Positions 23,651 through 34,777 of a stretch of 64,000 bases of DNA are shown in pieces. Each line of letters opens with the position of its first letter. Position 1 is the first letter of the stretch. The DNA lies in NCBI RefSeq assembly GCF_905147365.1, contig NC_056417.1, positions 16,514,501-16,578,500 of the forward strand, given 5' to 3'. The notes below the pieces were generated by a model. The model saw only the letters and a program-made list of their open reading frames with translations. It did no database searches and was not told the DNA's origin. The position numbers and the translations under genes were made by a program. This DNA is from Aricia agestis. Taxonomy: Eukaryota; Arthropoda; Insecta; Lepidoptera; Lycaenidae.

Positions 23651-24283
23651 TATATTTAATTATAATAAATATGCTTATATGCTTATTTAAAATAGGTGGT
23701 AGGTGGTAGCTGCAAATACCTACATTATACATAATAATATAATCCATACCTAATTACCTAAATACATCAAAAGAAAATCAGGTGTCGTGTCTGTGTAAAC
23801 TGATTTATATGTTCGGTATTCATTTACCTAACAGTTTCCATATGTATGTATACCTTGCGTGGTATTTATACTTATTTGATTTTGATAACCCTATTTTCGG
23901 AATATATTCAACATTACACACTAGGTGTGAAATAAAGTCGACCTTCTTTGTCCCCCCCTCCCTCGGGCTCACCTCGGAGGGGTCAGGACTTTTAGTATGT
24001 TTATCTCCTAACTACTCTAAACAAAGTACCAAAGTTAAAATTTCTGCTTTCGACTTTTCCAAGCAGACCCTCATTTTGGGCATTCGTTTACTAGGCTACA
24101 TACATTCAAGACAACAGAAATTATTTTTAAAGTAAGTTTTATGAGCATCTTTTACAACCTATTGTTTAGCATGCTAAGATTTGGTAATATTTTATAAAAT
24201 TATGTTATTGTGCACACACATTTTATTTAGCACTTGCAATGTCCACCACCATGGACTCATTGAGGATGACAAGCAAAGAAGCT
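23651..24283. other. No gene recognised
   Basis: The frame at 23782-24135 has no recognisable domain and lies in AT-rich sequence. Confidence 0.4.
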
Positions 24284-24291
24284 ATAAACAT

Positions 24292-26189
24292 TAGGGTGGA
24301 GCGAAAATTTTTTTTTTTTTATATTCGTTTCGGCATACCTATACAAAGTTGCTGTTACTGTTCACAAATATACGTAAGTACAACATTTTACTTAGAAATT
24401 TAGAGGTTTGTCGTCACGTCATGAACTTTAGAGAAATTCGAAAAACTTTGTCTAAAACCACCAACTACTAATATTGCCAAATTAACGCTGAATTATATTA
24501 TGTGCATTCCGTTACGCTCGTAACTGTTTAAACTTGAATATTGCTCAGATAGATGGGGAGATTGAGGCAGGAGAGATGATTTCATTGCACTTTTCAATCG
24601 TTGTCTGAACGCCATAAAGTGCGCGCTATTATTGTAATTCTGCTTGTGAGAAACAGTGATTTTAAGCACTACACACAAGAAAATAAACTCCTGTAAGTAA
24701 TATTTTTAAATTCCTGTTCACTTATTATTGATAAAATACTATTTTCGATATAATTTATACCCAGTATTTCTCTTTATTACAGTCATAATATGTCGTCAAA
24801 ACATGAAGAGAGACATGTTATCCCGTTTTTGGTTTATCGGAGAAGTTACCAGTTTCTCAACTACCAACTCATATTTGTTATAAAAATTACATAATTATTA
24901 ATTAATATGAATCAAAGCTGGACAAAACAACAAAAGAGCCGACAGTTCATGATGTATCCCAAAGACTGGCTACGGAAATTTTACATATCTGGCGAAAAGC
25001 GTCGCTTCCCAAAAAAATAAGTATAATATTATTAACTTGATTAAGAACTGCAAGAAAAATAATGATAGACCGTGTAGATTTAAATGCGACAAAAATATGA
25101 AGAAAATAAAAATACAAGACAAAGAATGACTTCGTAAAAAAGAGAGAATGGATCCTACCCAGACGTCTTGTTCTCGTTCTTTGCATGATGACTTAACAAC
25201 CGAAAGAACGCGTTCCAGCGATTGTAGCTTCTTCTTGTAGCTTCTACAAGCTAATCAATCGCCAAAATAAGTAGCTGCTCAGCCACCCAAGAAAGAGATT
25301 CAATTTTCCATCGTATGCGATCGTACCTGAGTCTCTGACAGAGCAGCTGCTATTATAGCTTTATCTGCTTCTTTATCTGTGTTAAAAGATGTCGATTGTT
25401 GGTATTATTATATCAAAGGATTCTAGTGCTGTCATTGATCGTTAAAAATGCGATGAGAAATAATGAAAAACAGATCAGCACACACGATGCAGATAGCAAA
25501 TATAAAAATATGCACAGAATTTATTTTGATGGCAGAAAAGGTGGCTGTGATGGTACAGTTGTAAATATAATTTTCAAAGGAGATGTTATCCGTTTTATGG
25601 AAGAAGTAATTAACAAACTATTAAAGTAGTTTTTTGTTTGAAATGCCTAATTGTGAAATAAAAAAACAATTTAACACCAAACAATCTCCTTTTTTCTGGT
25701 GATCATTCCTGGACAATATTATCAAAAATATTTAAATTTTCTCGATAAAAACATTGATACCACTAATCAGAGCCTGTAGTTAAGACCTTTTCATCAAAAT
25801 GTATAGAATTGACATAAGACGAGTCGAACGTCAACATCATATTCGCGAATTTTTAAGTCAATTCCATACATTTTCATCGGCGATTCTATAGAAAAGCGAT
25901 AAAGAAAAGGTCTTGGATAACGCATCAGGCTTTTATTTAACGTATTACAATATAGTTTTTTTTACAAGGAACAGCAAATATAGAAAAATACTATTTGTCA
26001 AAACTAAACCAATGTTTTCAAAAAATTAGTATTTTTCGAATTTTCAATTGGGTTGGGGCACCTCATGACATCAATACAAGTAAACTATATTTTGTATGCA
26101 GAATTTACTCATCAAAGAGCAACTTTCTATTGCTATGTCATTAAAGAAAAATTTAAAAAAAATTCTTCATACATTATCGCTCCAGCCTA
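24292..26189. mobile_element. DNA transposon with 8-bp target duplication, decayed transposase
   Basis: Ends TAGGGTGGAGCGA and TCGCTCCAGCCTA are inverted repeats with one mismatch. An exact duplication ATAAACAT flanks them (24284-24291 and 26190-26197); 8 bp with T at 2 and A at 7 fits hAT elements, though P elements also make 8 bp. Inside, broken plus-strand frames resemble coding sequence: VHDVSQRLATEILHIWRKAS (24950-25010), then a Cys/Lys-rich stretch, then KMHRIYFDGRKGG-like sequence near 25510. Stops and frameshifts make the transposase non-functional. A smaller miniature element (25782-25915) sits inside. Confidence 0.65.
25782..25915. mobile_element. AAGACCTTTTC miniature element
   Basis: AAGACCTTTTCATC...GTATAGAATTGAC is mirrored by GTCAATTCCATAC and GAAAAGGTCTT. 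Confidence 0.55.
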
Positions 26190-26403
26190 ATAAACATATT
26201 GATGTCAACACTACAACCTCATTTACTTTGAAGTAAGAACATGTATCCCAGAAACTATAATTATTGCTTCCCTACAAAGACAGGAAGCAACTTTTCAAAT
26301 GAGTAAAAAATTGTTTTACATTATTATATGGTTATACTAAATCAGGGGTCACCTATTACTTTCGCTTGCGGCCCATTTAAAAAAATTAAATGGCCTTTTT
26401 GAT

Positions 26404-26710
26404 CCACACATTTAAAAAAAATCGGCCAAGTGTGAGTCGAACTCGCCCATGAAGGGTTCGGCACCGTTATAGAGAGAAAGTAGGATAAATGTGTTTTTTG
26501 TAAACTTAATTATTCATTTTATTTTAATTTAATTATCAATTATTAAATTACAAATATAATTAAGGATGTTTTAAAAATTTCTAGTTTTTAGTATTTGTTG
26601 ATACAGCAGCAACAGAAATACACAATCTGTGAAAATTTCAGAAGTCTAGCTATAGCAGTTCTTGAGATACAGCTAGGGTCCCATTTTTACCCTTTGGGTA
26701 ACCCTAAAAA
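26404..26710 (-). repeat. GGGTTCCGTACC repeat, reversed
   Basis: AAATCGGCCAAGTGTGAGTC at the left and TTTTTACCCTTTGGGTAACC at the right, the two ends of the family in reverse. Confidence 0.7.
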
Positions 26711-26912
26711 TATATTTATGAAACATAGCTATTAATGGAACTCAGTAGAACTCTTTTTTTGACGTCTAGTCAGCACTTATCGGCACATTGATGACAATTT
26801 AATCTCATAGAAAGATGCTGGTGTAAGTGTATACGAACACATATATTTACACACAGCTTGGGGCTTCATAAATGAATGCTGGTCCTGAATTATATTGATA
26901 ACACTTTCTCAC

Positions 26913-27425
26913 CTGGAGGTAAACTTTGTTTTAGCTTTTCAGCCTTTTCCTTGTCTGTGATGACGAGGGTATAAAGGAACCGCGAGCAGCGCACCTTGAA
27001 CTTCACATTCTCTGGGTTCTTCTTTATCTTAACAGCTGAAACACAATACACATATAATATTGTCACTTATCTTACAGGTGCTAATAATATAAATAAGTAT
27101 TAAAACAAGTTACAATTAATAATATTGAGTAAGCACAATATAACTTACATTTGGCATCTTTCCTGCGCGCTTTCAGCAGGAAGTCTTTGATATCCTTAAT
27201 TTCTCTAGGCTGAAAAAGACAAGAAAAATGTTTTAGAATTAAAAAGACTTCGGAAATAAAAAGGCCATACTTAACCTATACGTATACTAAAATATTAATT
27301 TATGTTTCCGAGCTAATCATAACAGAGCCCATGATATAAAATAACTTTAAGGTTCTTAACGGTATAAGCAAGGCATAGTACATGCACATTAAGAAATAAG
27401 TTACAATTGATTAAAAACATACCAT
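26913..27425 (-). CDS. RpL38: Ribosomal protein L38 (eL38), last exon not found
   Basis: Component of the large cytosolic ribosomal subunit. Three minus-strand coding exons are clear: 27425-27423 (the ATG alone), 27209-27149 (PREIKDIKDFLLKARRKDAK) and 27035-26913 (SVKIKKNPENVKFKVRCSR, then FLYTLVITDKEKAEKLKQSL and PPG). GT/AG boundaries and codon phases (0, then 1) join without error to 61 complete codons plus one base of the next, against about 70 residues in the family. A start codon directly followed by an intron is common in ribosomal protein genes. The expected end (in insects LQVKEVK or similar) would need another exon past the donor at 26912; none was recognised to 18000. Read-through of the donor would give six codons and a stop. 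Identity is near certain; completeness is not. Confidence 0.92.
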
Positions 27426-27615
27426 GATGAAGCCGCTTTTGCTTATTGGCTGACCGCTGAAAAAATAAATACGGGTTGATCAAAATATAATCACACTAAT
27501 GATTTATATACTTTACGCAAATAAAGTTCACCAAAATTCACACTGTAAATTTCTAAATTATCGAGATTTATATGGATTTTTATTTAATAAATAATAGGGA
27601 AACATCTTCACCTAC

Positions 27616-27634
27616 CTGTCAAAGTCAGAAAAAG
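27616..27634 (-). promoter_or_regulatory. RpL38: RpL38 untranslated first exon with TCT/TOP start
   Basis: Minus strand reads GGTTCTTTTTCTGACTTTGA then CAG and a GTAGGT donor. A C followed by a pyrimidine run is the polypyrimidine initiator of insect ribosomal protein genes and gives a 5'-TOP mRNA. The matching acceptor is the T-run and CAG before 27456, joining this exon to 27456-27423, which carries the start codon. The start site at about 27634 is inferred from the motif. Confidence 0.7.
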
Positions 27635-27746
27635 AACCTTCATTGTCTTCTATGTGAAATGTCACATGTCATAACATGTCAAATTCAAAAGACGTCAAGG
27701 GTCAACTGTCAAGTCTATGTTGTCTATGGTAATCAAAAACAATTAG

Positions 27747-27990
27747 GGTTCCGTACCCAAAGGGTAAAAACGGGATCCGGCTATTACTAAGACTTCAATG
27801 TCTGTCTGTCTGTCTGTCTGTCTCCAGGCTGTATCTCAAGAACGGCTGTAGCTAGATTTCTGAAATTTTCACAGATTGTGTATTTCTGTTGCCGATTTAA
27901 CAACAAATACTAAAAACGAAATAAATTAAATATTAAAAATTAAATATTTCCCATACCACATTTTTTTGCTATTTTTTGCTCGATATCAAT
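27747..27990 (+). repeat. GGGTTCCGTACC repeat just upstream of RpL38
   Basis: AGGGTTCCGTACCCAAAGGG, GGTAAAAACGGGATCC and a CTGT run; ends in AT-rich sequence. It lies about 110 bp upstream of the inferred RpL38 start site. Confidence 0.7.
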
Positions 27991-28033
27991 AATGGCAATA
28001 GGTAGGCACTTGAAATGTTCACAAAATATAATC

Positions 28034-28140
28034 TGTCAAATAAAGTGGCAAATTCGTAGTGTCATCCCTTTCAAATCAATCTAAAGAAAAAAGGGATGAC
28101 ACTACGATGTTGCCACTTTTTAATTTCTTCACTTTCTTGA
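28034..28140. repeat. Imperfect hairpin
   Basis: GTAGTGTCATCCCTTT is mirrored by AAAGGGATGACACTAC with a short loop; the outer parts pair less well (AAGTGGCAA and TTGCCACTT). Confidence 0.6.
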
Positions 28141-28172
28141 CGGACTATACTCAGTTGTTTGATTATGTTTAA

Positions 28173-29118
28173 CTAGCTGTTGCCCGCGACTTCGTCCGCG
28201 TGGACTTCAGTTTATAGCGCGCGGTGTCAATAAAATTGGTGTCAAAAGCTTTTTAAAACCCTGGTACCCCTTAAATCAAAATACCCAAAACAGCCGTGTA
28301 GTATGCACATAATGTTTTTTTTTTAAATTAAACTTTTTTATACCTAAAGCTTATTTAGCGTTACACAACTTAGCTGCATAATGCATTACACAACTTTAGC
28401 TTTGCCCAATACCCATAAACAATTTAGTATTTATTATTGGTAGACTGTTGTTTCTCATATCTATGTTGGTACGTGAGTTTATTAATAATATGTATAGAAA
28501 TACATACATACAACCACCTCTTATAGAAATATATATGAGCAAGCGATAGCGCGATCTAGGCGACTCTTGGCGCCATCTGTTTTGAGTTTTTGGAACTAAG
28601 TTAATTTAACAAAATTTACGCATTTTCACCCCCTTATAACCCCTTTTTCCAGTTAAAAAGTAACCTATGTCCTTTCTCAGGCTTTAGACTATCTGTGAAC
28701 AAAATTTCATTACAATCGGTTCAGTAGTTTTGGCGCTGTTGTTTTTGAATTTGATATCTAAGTTGGTAGGTGAGTTATTAGTTAATAACGTGAATAACAT
28801 TCGAAACAATCGAAAAACTTAGTTCAACATGGTACCACCTCTTATAGAAATACGCATGAGCAAGCAATAGCGCGATCTAGGGGACTCTTGGCGCCATCTG
28901 TTTTGAGTTTTTGGAACTAAGTTAATTTGACCAAATTTACGCATTTTCACCCACTTACAACCCCTTTTTCCAGTTAAAAAGTAGCCTATGTCCTTTCTCA
29001 GGCTTTAGACTATCTGTGTACAAAATTTTATTACTATCGGTTAAGTAGTTTTGGCGTGAAAGCGAGACAGACAGACAGACAGTCAGAGATACTTTCGCAT
29101 TTATAATATTAGTATAGA
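28173..29118 (-). mobile_element. Non-autonomous Helitron with an internal duplication
   Basis: Minus strand starts TCTATACTAATATTATAAAT (29118) and ends GTCGCGGGCAACAGCTAG (28173), between A and T. Its middle holds a duplicated segment: CTCTTGGCGCCATCTGTTTT occurs at 28561 and again at 28882, each followed by the same 160 bp. Confidence 0.75.
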
Positions 29119-29613
29119 TTATAATTAGTAATAATATTTAAATAAAATAAATAACACACATTTTTTTACCAATTTTTGCTCTATAATGGTACGGAACCCA
29201 TCGTGCGCGAGTCCCACTCAAATAGGTATTTTTTTTATTCGCTAGCAAAAAGCAGCCCACAACTCACCGGCGGCGCTGGGAGTGTGTCTTGTATCTTGCC
29301 ATTCTTGCAAGACAAAGATAAACTTATTTTATCTTATTATGTGATAGACAAGGAACTAAAGCGCTTATTCCACTTATCCTAGCTAGGAAGTGTTAGCTAG
29401 GATCCTAAAAAATTTAGTCAAGTGGATTAACATTTAGAAAGCTAGGATCCTAGCTAGGATCATAGCTTTCTAAATTTGATTGTCCTTGCTAGGATCCTAA
29501 ATCGGAAAAAATGTGGCTCCCGAATGACTAAATCAGTGTTGCCAGATGGTTTCAACCTTTTATCTGTAGTAGGAACTGCTAAATCTGTATCAAAGTCAAT
29601 TTATATTATGTTA

Positions 29614-29905
29614 CTAGATGTCCCGCGCGGCTTCGCCCGCGTAAATTAGAAATTTTACAGAATCCGTAGGTACATTTTCCCATAAAAAATATTTCCCCCG
29701 TTTTTCCCACATTTTCCTGAGTTTCTTCTGTCGTATTAGTCTTAAAGTAATAATATAATATAACCTTCTCGATAAATGATGAGTCTTACTCGATAAATGA
29801 TCTATCTAACACTGAGATAAGTTTTTAAATCGGACCTGTAGTTTCTGAGATTGACGCGTTCAAGCAAACATACTCTTCAGGTTTATAATATTAGGTAGAT
29901 ATAGA
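29614..29905 (-). mobile_element. Short Helitron
   Basis: Minus strand starts TCTATATCTACCTAATATTA and ends GAAGCCGCGCGGGACATCTAG, 292 bp, inserted between A and T. Confidence 0.65.
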
Positions 29906-29929
29906 TTTTTTTTAATTATCGCTTGACAA

Positions 29930-30400
29930 ACTCGAGTCTCGATCTAAAAGACTATGAAATGGTATAATATGGTAGTGATGATGATGAAGAATGTAATTTG
30001 CATAGTAGCATATGCTTTCTGTTCTTAAAACAACGCCGAAACTCCCAAACTTGTATCTATAAAGAATCAGGAATTCTCTCAGCACCTTCCGAACCACGGT
30101 ATACCAGGTATATCTCGGTGCAAAATCTTACTTGTTGGTAGCATATGCTTAGAATACTTCTCACGAAACCGAAGTCACCATATGTTTCCCTATAAGTTTT
30201 GAGGAGTTCCCTCGATTACTTATGGATCCTTCATCAGATCACCACTTTTCTGAATATAATACCAAATTGGGATGATACCCTATATACCAAAAGAAAAATT
30301 TTGAAAATCGGTTAACAAACGGCGGAGTAATCGTTGAATATAAGAAAACGAACATAACACCTCCCCCATTTTGAAAGTCGGTTAAAATTGTAGCCTATGT
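29930..30400 (-). repeat. ACCGACTTTC dispersed repeat
   Basis: Shares ACGATTACTCCGCCG and GAGGAGTTCCCTCGATTAC (complements) with 44270-44900; typical low-complexity ends 'AACCGAC'. Confidence 0.55.
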
Positions 30401-31092
30401 GTTATTTATTTAATATTTTAATCAGCACATGAATTGAATAACAAAATTTTTTTCAAATTAATCGTAGCACCATCTGTCAGGACAAACTAAAATTGAAATA
30501 GAATAATATTGAATGCGATGATAGCGCCGTCCGCCGGATCTAATGTAAAACATTCCAAAATCAACAACTCCTTATAAATAAGAAATTAATTGAAAAAAAC
30601 ATTTTCCAGTAGACCAAACTGTAAATCTAAACCATTCTCGAATCTCCACGAACACACACAAAAAATTTCATCAAAATTGGTCCAGTCGTTTAGGAGGAGT
30701 TCAGTCACATACACACGCACACAAGAAATATATATATTAAGATAAGATCTGGAATCCATTCGTAGGTAATTTCTTAAGTCTGCTGGTTCCAAGTAGTTCA
30801 GAAAGCTCATAATTCATAATTTTACGTGGAGCAAAAATTATTTCAACCATCTTTTTCGCCTTTCATTTATTTTTATTTTCATTGAGCCAACAGCTAAGCC
30901 TATGAGAAGACCAATTTTTTGTTGCTTTGATAGAACTGGAGCCATTAAGAAGACGTCTGACCAAAATGACAACTGATTTAGTCACTAAATTAGCACAAGT
31001 GGAATAAGAAGCGATCTAATTAGTCTCCTATGTAGGATCTTAGCTAGGAATTCTAAATAAGACAAGTGGAGTAAGCGCTAAAGCTGCGTGAG

Positions 31093-31225
31093 TAAAAGGG
31101 CCCATTCACTGATTGGTTCACACTCGGTGTTCTCGGCCGGAAACACCGAGTGTGAACCAATCAGTGAGGCCCATTCAATGCAGGACTGCCATGCAGTCCT
31201 GCCGTGGCCCGTGAATGGGCCCTTT
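31093..31225. mobile_element. Three-armed palindromic element
   Basis: Outer stem AAAGGGCCCATTCA / TGAATGGGCCCTTT encloses two further hairpins: ACTGATTGGTTCACACTCGG with its complement, and GCAGGACTG with CAGTCCTGC. The whole would fold as a three-way junction. Confidence 0.75.
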
Positions 31226-31325
31226 ATCGTACAAACATCACTGGGTTGCTAGATTAATTTACTTGGTGCGTTGAGCGCATGCGCCGCGAATAAAAATAAT
31301 CAAATGAATAATATAAAAGCAAAAC

Positions 31326-31636
31326 CATACTGACCTAACTATAAAGAATGCAAAAATATAAAAATTAATCAGTTTTGGTATAGATGAGATGCTAAGATGC
31401 AATTTTTTTTGCAAAATTAAAAAAAATATTTATTAAAAAACTATATAATAGGCGACCTAACAAAAAATTATTGTAGACCTATACAGACCTAACGATATAG
31501 AATGCAAAAATATAAAAAATAATCAGTTTCGGTTTAGATGAGATGCTAAGATGCATTTTTTTTTTACAAAATTTTAAAAATTATTCATTAAAAAACTATA
31601 GGGGACCTAACGAAAATTATGGTGGACCTATACGGA
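31326..31636. repeat. Tandem duplication, two units of about 155 bp
   Basis: Each unit runs from TATAGAATGCAAAAATATAA-like sequence through GATGAGATGCTAAGATGCA to GACCTA; they differ by scattered substitutions. Confidence 0.75.
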
Positions 31637-31964
31637 CCTAACGTAGACCTATCGATTAAGGTCATTTTGATTTCAAAAATTCTTCGATGGGGTGCTAATT
31701 TGCTAAATTTGTGCAGGTCACGTATTCGTACCTTTGTCGGTTTTTGACGCACATCAAAAGAGTCAAATAGGCAAGTACAGTCACAGATTAATAAGAGCAT
31801 AGACTTATTTATATACTGTCGGGTAAAAGTGACTCCATTATGTCAATCGCAATAGCGCCAAAATACTACTGTCATAAACTTCACGGAAGACAATTCGCAC
31901 AGCTCATATAACTGACAAGTCCAAGCCACCTAACTTGAAGAGTCTCTTATTTACAATTTACTTA

Positions 31965-32165
31965 CGGTCTATTGTCCTTGCACCTACTACTCACTGCAAT
32001 CCAATTTTCCTGTCATTCGCACGCACTACTCACTGCAATTCGAGCTTCCTGTCACTGCAATCCGAGGGTCCTGTCACTTGCACTCACTAGTCACTACTCA
32101 CTTGGGTCCTGTCCTACTTGTCCACCGCACTCACTATCCACTTCACTTCTTCACTGTCCACTACA
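31965..32165. repeat. Degenerate minisatellite
   Basis: The words TCCTGTCAC, CACTACTCACTGCAATYCGAG and GGGTCCTGTC recur about every 35-40 bp, three to four times. Confidence 0.55.
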
Positions 32166-32202
32166 TAATAATGACACTACATATATTTATATATATATAT
32201 AT

Positions 32203-32459
32203 ACAGGGTGTAACAAAAACAAGTGATAATACTTTAGGGTGTGTACGTGTTCCTTGTAGAGAGTTCACTGTGAAAGTAGCAGCGCTGAAAGACCAAAATT
32301 TTTTTTCACTTTTGTATGGGGAAACTCGTGACGCTCGGGCCCTTGCCCATACAAAAGTGAAAAAAAATGTTCGTCTTTCAGAGCTGCTACTTTCACAGTG
32401 AACTCTCTACAAGGAACATGTACACACCCTAAAGTATTATCACTAGTTTTTGTTACACA

Positions 32460-32463
<4 letters not shown>
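32203..32463. mobile_element. Palindromic element within a TA microsatellite
   Basis: Ends ACAGGGTGTAACAAAAAC and GTTTTTGTTACACACTGT. Arms of about 105 bp pair with few mismatches. TA repeats lie on both sides, consistent with the TA target duplication of Tc1/mariner-type elements. Confidence 0.75.
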
Positions 32464-32536
<73 letters not shown>

Positions 32537-32543
32537 TATATGC
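32464..32543. repeat. (TA)n microsatellite
   Basis: About 35 uninterrupted TA units after 32463; a shorter run precedes the element above. Confidence 0.95.
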
Positions 32544-32579
32544 ATTTATTTAATGAAATTGAATATAGGTCAAGTAGCC

Positions 32580-33292
32580 TATTATCTATGTCACATTTTT
32601 AAAAACAATTAAAACTAAATAATATTAACTCTCCTTGCCTCTTTTTCGGCAAACTGATTAATTAAATCATTTCAATAGCTGATGATGACTTTAGTTTTTC
32701 TAAAGTTTTCTGCCTCTATGGACAATAGTGGCAGGTCTGACAGGCGTTTCTGTCCCTGGATAGAAGTTCTTGAACGCACGCTTTACTCGGGAAAAAAGAA
32801 ATTGCTTTTTTTTACTTTTCTCATTTCTGAAATTTAAAAAATTTGGGAAGTTTTTGTTAATTTTTGCTAACGCAAATTGGGGGCCCCCGTAGGTCGAGAG
32901 CCCCGTATAATTGATACGGCTGATATGGCGGTAGCTACGTTCCTGAAATAGCCTTTCAAATCTGCGCAGTGCGCTGCGCTCAGCTCACAGAATACAAATT
33001 ACTCACGGAGGCCCAGCTGCGCCAGTTTAGAAACGTCAAAAACGTCAAAGGGACCGTGCAGAAACTATAGAGGGCGTCGTAATTCGACAGCAGCGACACG
33101 ATGCGAGTAAAAGAAGTAACTTTTGAGTGACTTTGGTTTCGCATTCTCTTTGACCCCGGCTAGTTTATAAGTGTTTTTTATATGTTTTAGACTATAAAAT
33201 GATTAATACTTACACTCCCAAGTTGCCACATGCGGCCGCGAGAACAACAACAGATTTCCAAGAATCCGCGATCGAAGGATTAAAGTAAAAGA
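32580..33292. other. No gene recognised
   Basis: Mixed-composition sequence with no supported frame. Confidence 0.4.
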
Positions 33293-33498
33293 CTAGATGA
33301 CGCCCGCAACTCAGTTGCGCCAAAAATAATTTATCGCGTGAGAACCGTACATTTTCCCGGAATAAAAAGTATCCTTTGTCCTTTCCCGGGGCTCAAAGTA
33401 AATCCATACCAAATTTCAGCAAAATTGGTTCAGCGGTTTGGGCGTGATGTGCTAATTACAGACGTCTACACTTTCGCATTTATAATATTGAGTATGGA
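33293..33498 (-). mobile_element. Short Helitron
   Basis: Minus strand starts TCCATACTCAATATTATAAA and ends AACTGAGTTGCGGGCGTCAT followed by CTAG; 206 bp. Confidence 0.65.
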
Positions 33499-33935
33499 TG
33501 AGTTTCTAACCGTAAACAAAGAACGAAAGCGTGAATAAATATGTTTAAAGCTTATCTAGTTATCTAAGAAAACATCTGAAAAAGTAATTAGTAGCATCCA
33601 TAAGCATAGAAAGTAAAAACTTGATAAATATTGCAATAATTATGTATAATAATTACTGAAAATGCTTGTGGATTAATAAAATAAAACAAGTTCACTAAAA
33701 TAAATGCTTTTATTTCATCAACCTTCTGTGATTCGCTCGATACCATCTTTACAACTTTTGTCTGTCACTATTTTTAACTAGTGTACTTACCTCATCAGTG
33801 CAAACACTATATAAGTATTCTTTAAATAACATACAAAGACTGCACTATTATTAGTTTCCCTACTTGAAGAATCATCCTTTTGAGAACCAACACTTTGACA
33901 AGATGGTTCAAGATAAACACTATTACGGAGTACTA

Positions 33936-34777
33936 TTATATTATATTCTGTGCCTCAGTGTTGAATTCCTGACAGGACTTCTCCAAATTATCCTTACTTT
34001 TGATGCAACTTGTTGCATTCTAGTTGATGTCTTTGAAATTCTTTTTAAAAGAGTTTTTTTATTTTCTTCTTCAGGAAAAATTGTAGGTAGGTATATTATA
34101 TGCCGGATGTACAGGATTTTCCGATCTGAAAATGAATTTACGGTTATAATCTACAAAATTCAGTGTTTTTACGAGTCTACACATAACATTCATGGAACTT
34201 TTTAAGTACTTACGTATGTTTTACCAGCTTTTATCCATTTCTTTCGTTTTTCAATAAGCCATGGCATGTGAATACTTTTGGCAGGAAAATAGTAAAATTT
34301 TAGAGCACTTTGACAAGATGGTTCAAGTTCAATACTATCCTCAGTGTTGAATTCCTGGCAGGACTTCTCCAAATTATCCTTACTTTTGATGCAAATTTAT
34401 GCCAATTAAATGAGCGGTGCTTATGTATGTACCTATATCAATTTAGATGGAAGCCAGTTTGGATGTTTACTGAAAGAAGTAACGGTTATAGGTTAGGTTC
34501 ATATTGTGTTCATCAAAAATGAATTTACGGTTATAATCTACAAAATTCAGTGTTTTTACGAGTCTACACATAAAATTAATGGAACTTTTTAAGAACTTAC
34601 GTCGTATGTTTTACCGGCTTTTATCAATTTCTTTCGTTTTTTAATAAGCCATGGCATGTGAATACTTTTGGCAGGAAAATAGTAAAATTTTAGATCGTTC
34701 GATTTGCCTTTATTTTTCTTGTATGTATTAGAACATCCGGGAATACAACAATGCTTGAAAATACTCAAATTTCTCAA
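33936..34777 (-). CDS. THAP-domain protein, three-exon model made by tandem duplication
   Basis: Exon 1 (34777-34601) encodes 59 residues: MRNLSIFKHCCIPGCSN, KFYYFPAKSIHMPW, then a Lys-rich stretch, and a GTAAGT donor. The C-x2-4-C start, the FP and the invariant Trp mark the N-terminal half of a THAP zinc finger, a DNA-binding domain. The expected C-terminal C-x2-H pair is not in this exon. Exon 2 (34378-34214, 165 nt) is open: DNLEKSCQEFNTEDSIELEP, then SCQSALKFYYFPAKSIHMPW and 15 more, ending at another GTAAGT; its second half repeats the end of exon 1 without the cysteines. Exon 3 (33992-33936) repeats DNLEKSCQEFNTE and stops. Phases are all 0, total 132 residues. The acceptors (TAAG before GAT) are weak, so it may be a relic. 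TTTATT at 33706 could be the poly(A) signal. Divergent from Sirt7. Confidence 0.5.

Larger units (their letters stand above)
29361..31078. mobile_element. GCGCTTATTCCACTT element, TAAA duplication
   Basis: Ends GCGCTTATTCCACTT and AAGTGGAGTAAGCGC are inverted, flanked by TAAA on both sides (29357-29360, 31079-31082). Sub-terminal words CTAGGATCCTAGCTAGG recur on the left and GATCTTAGCTAGGAATTC on the right. The interior holds a Helitron (29614-29905) and other repeats. Confidence 0.6.

Noticed and set aside
26890..26912. RpL38 ending by read-through of the donor
   Set aside because: Gives a six-residue tail after PPG that differs from the strongly conserved family ending; a further exon is more likely.
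31972..32226. 84-codon frame
   Set aside because: Translation of a degenerate minisatellite.
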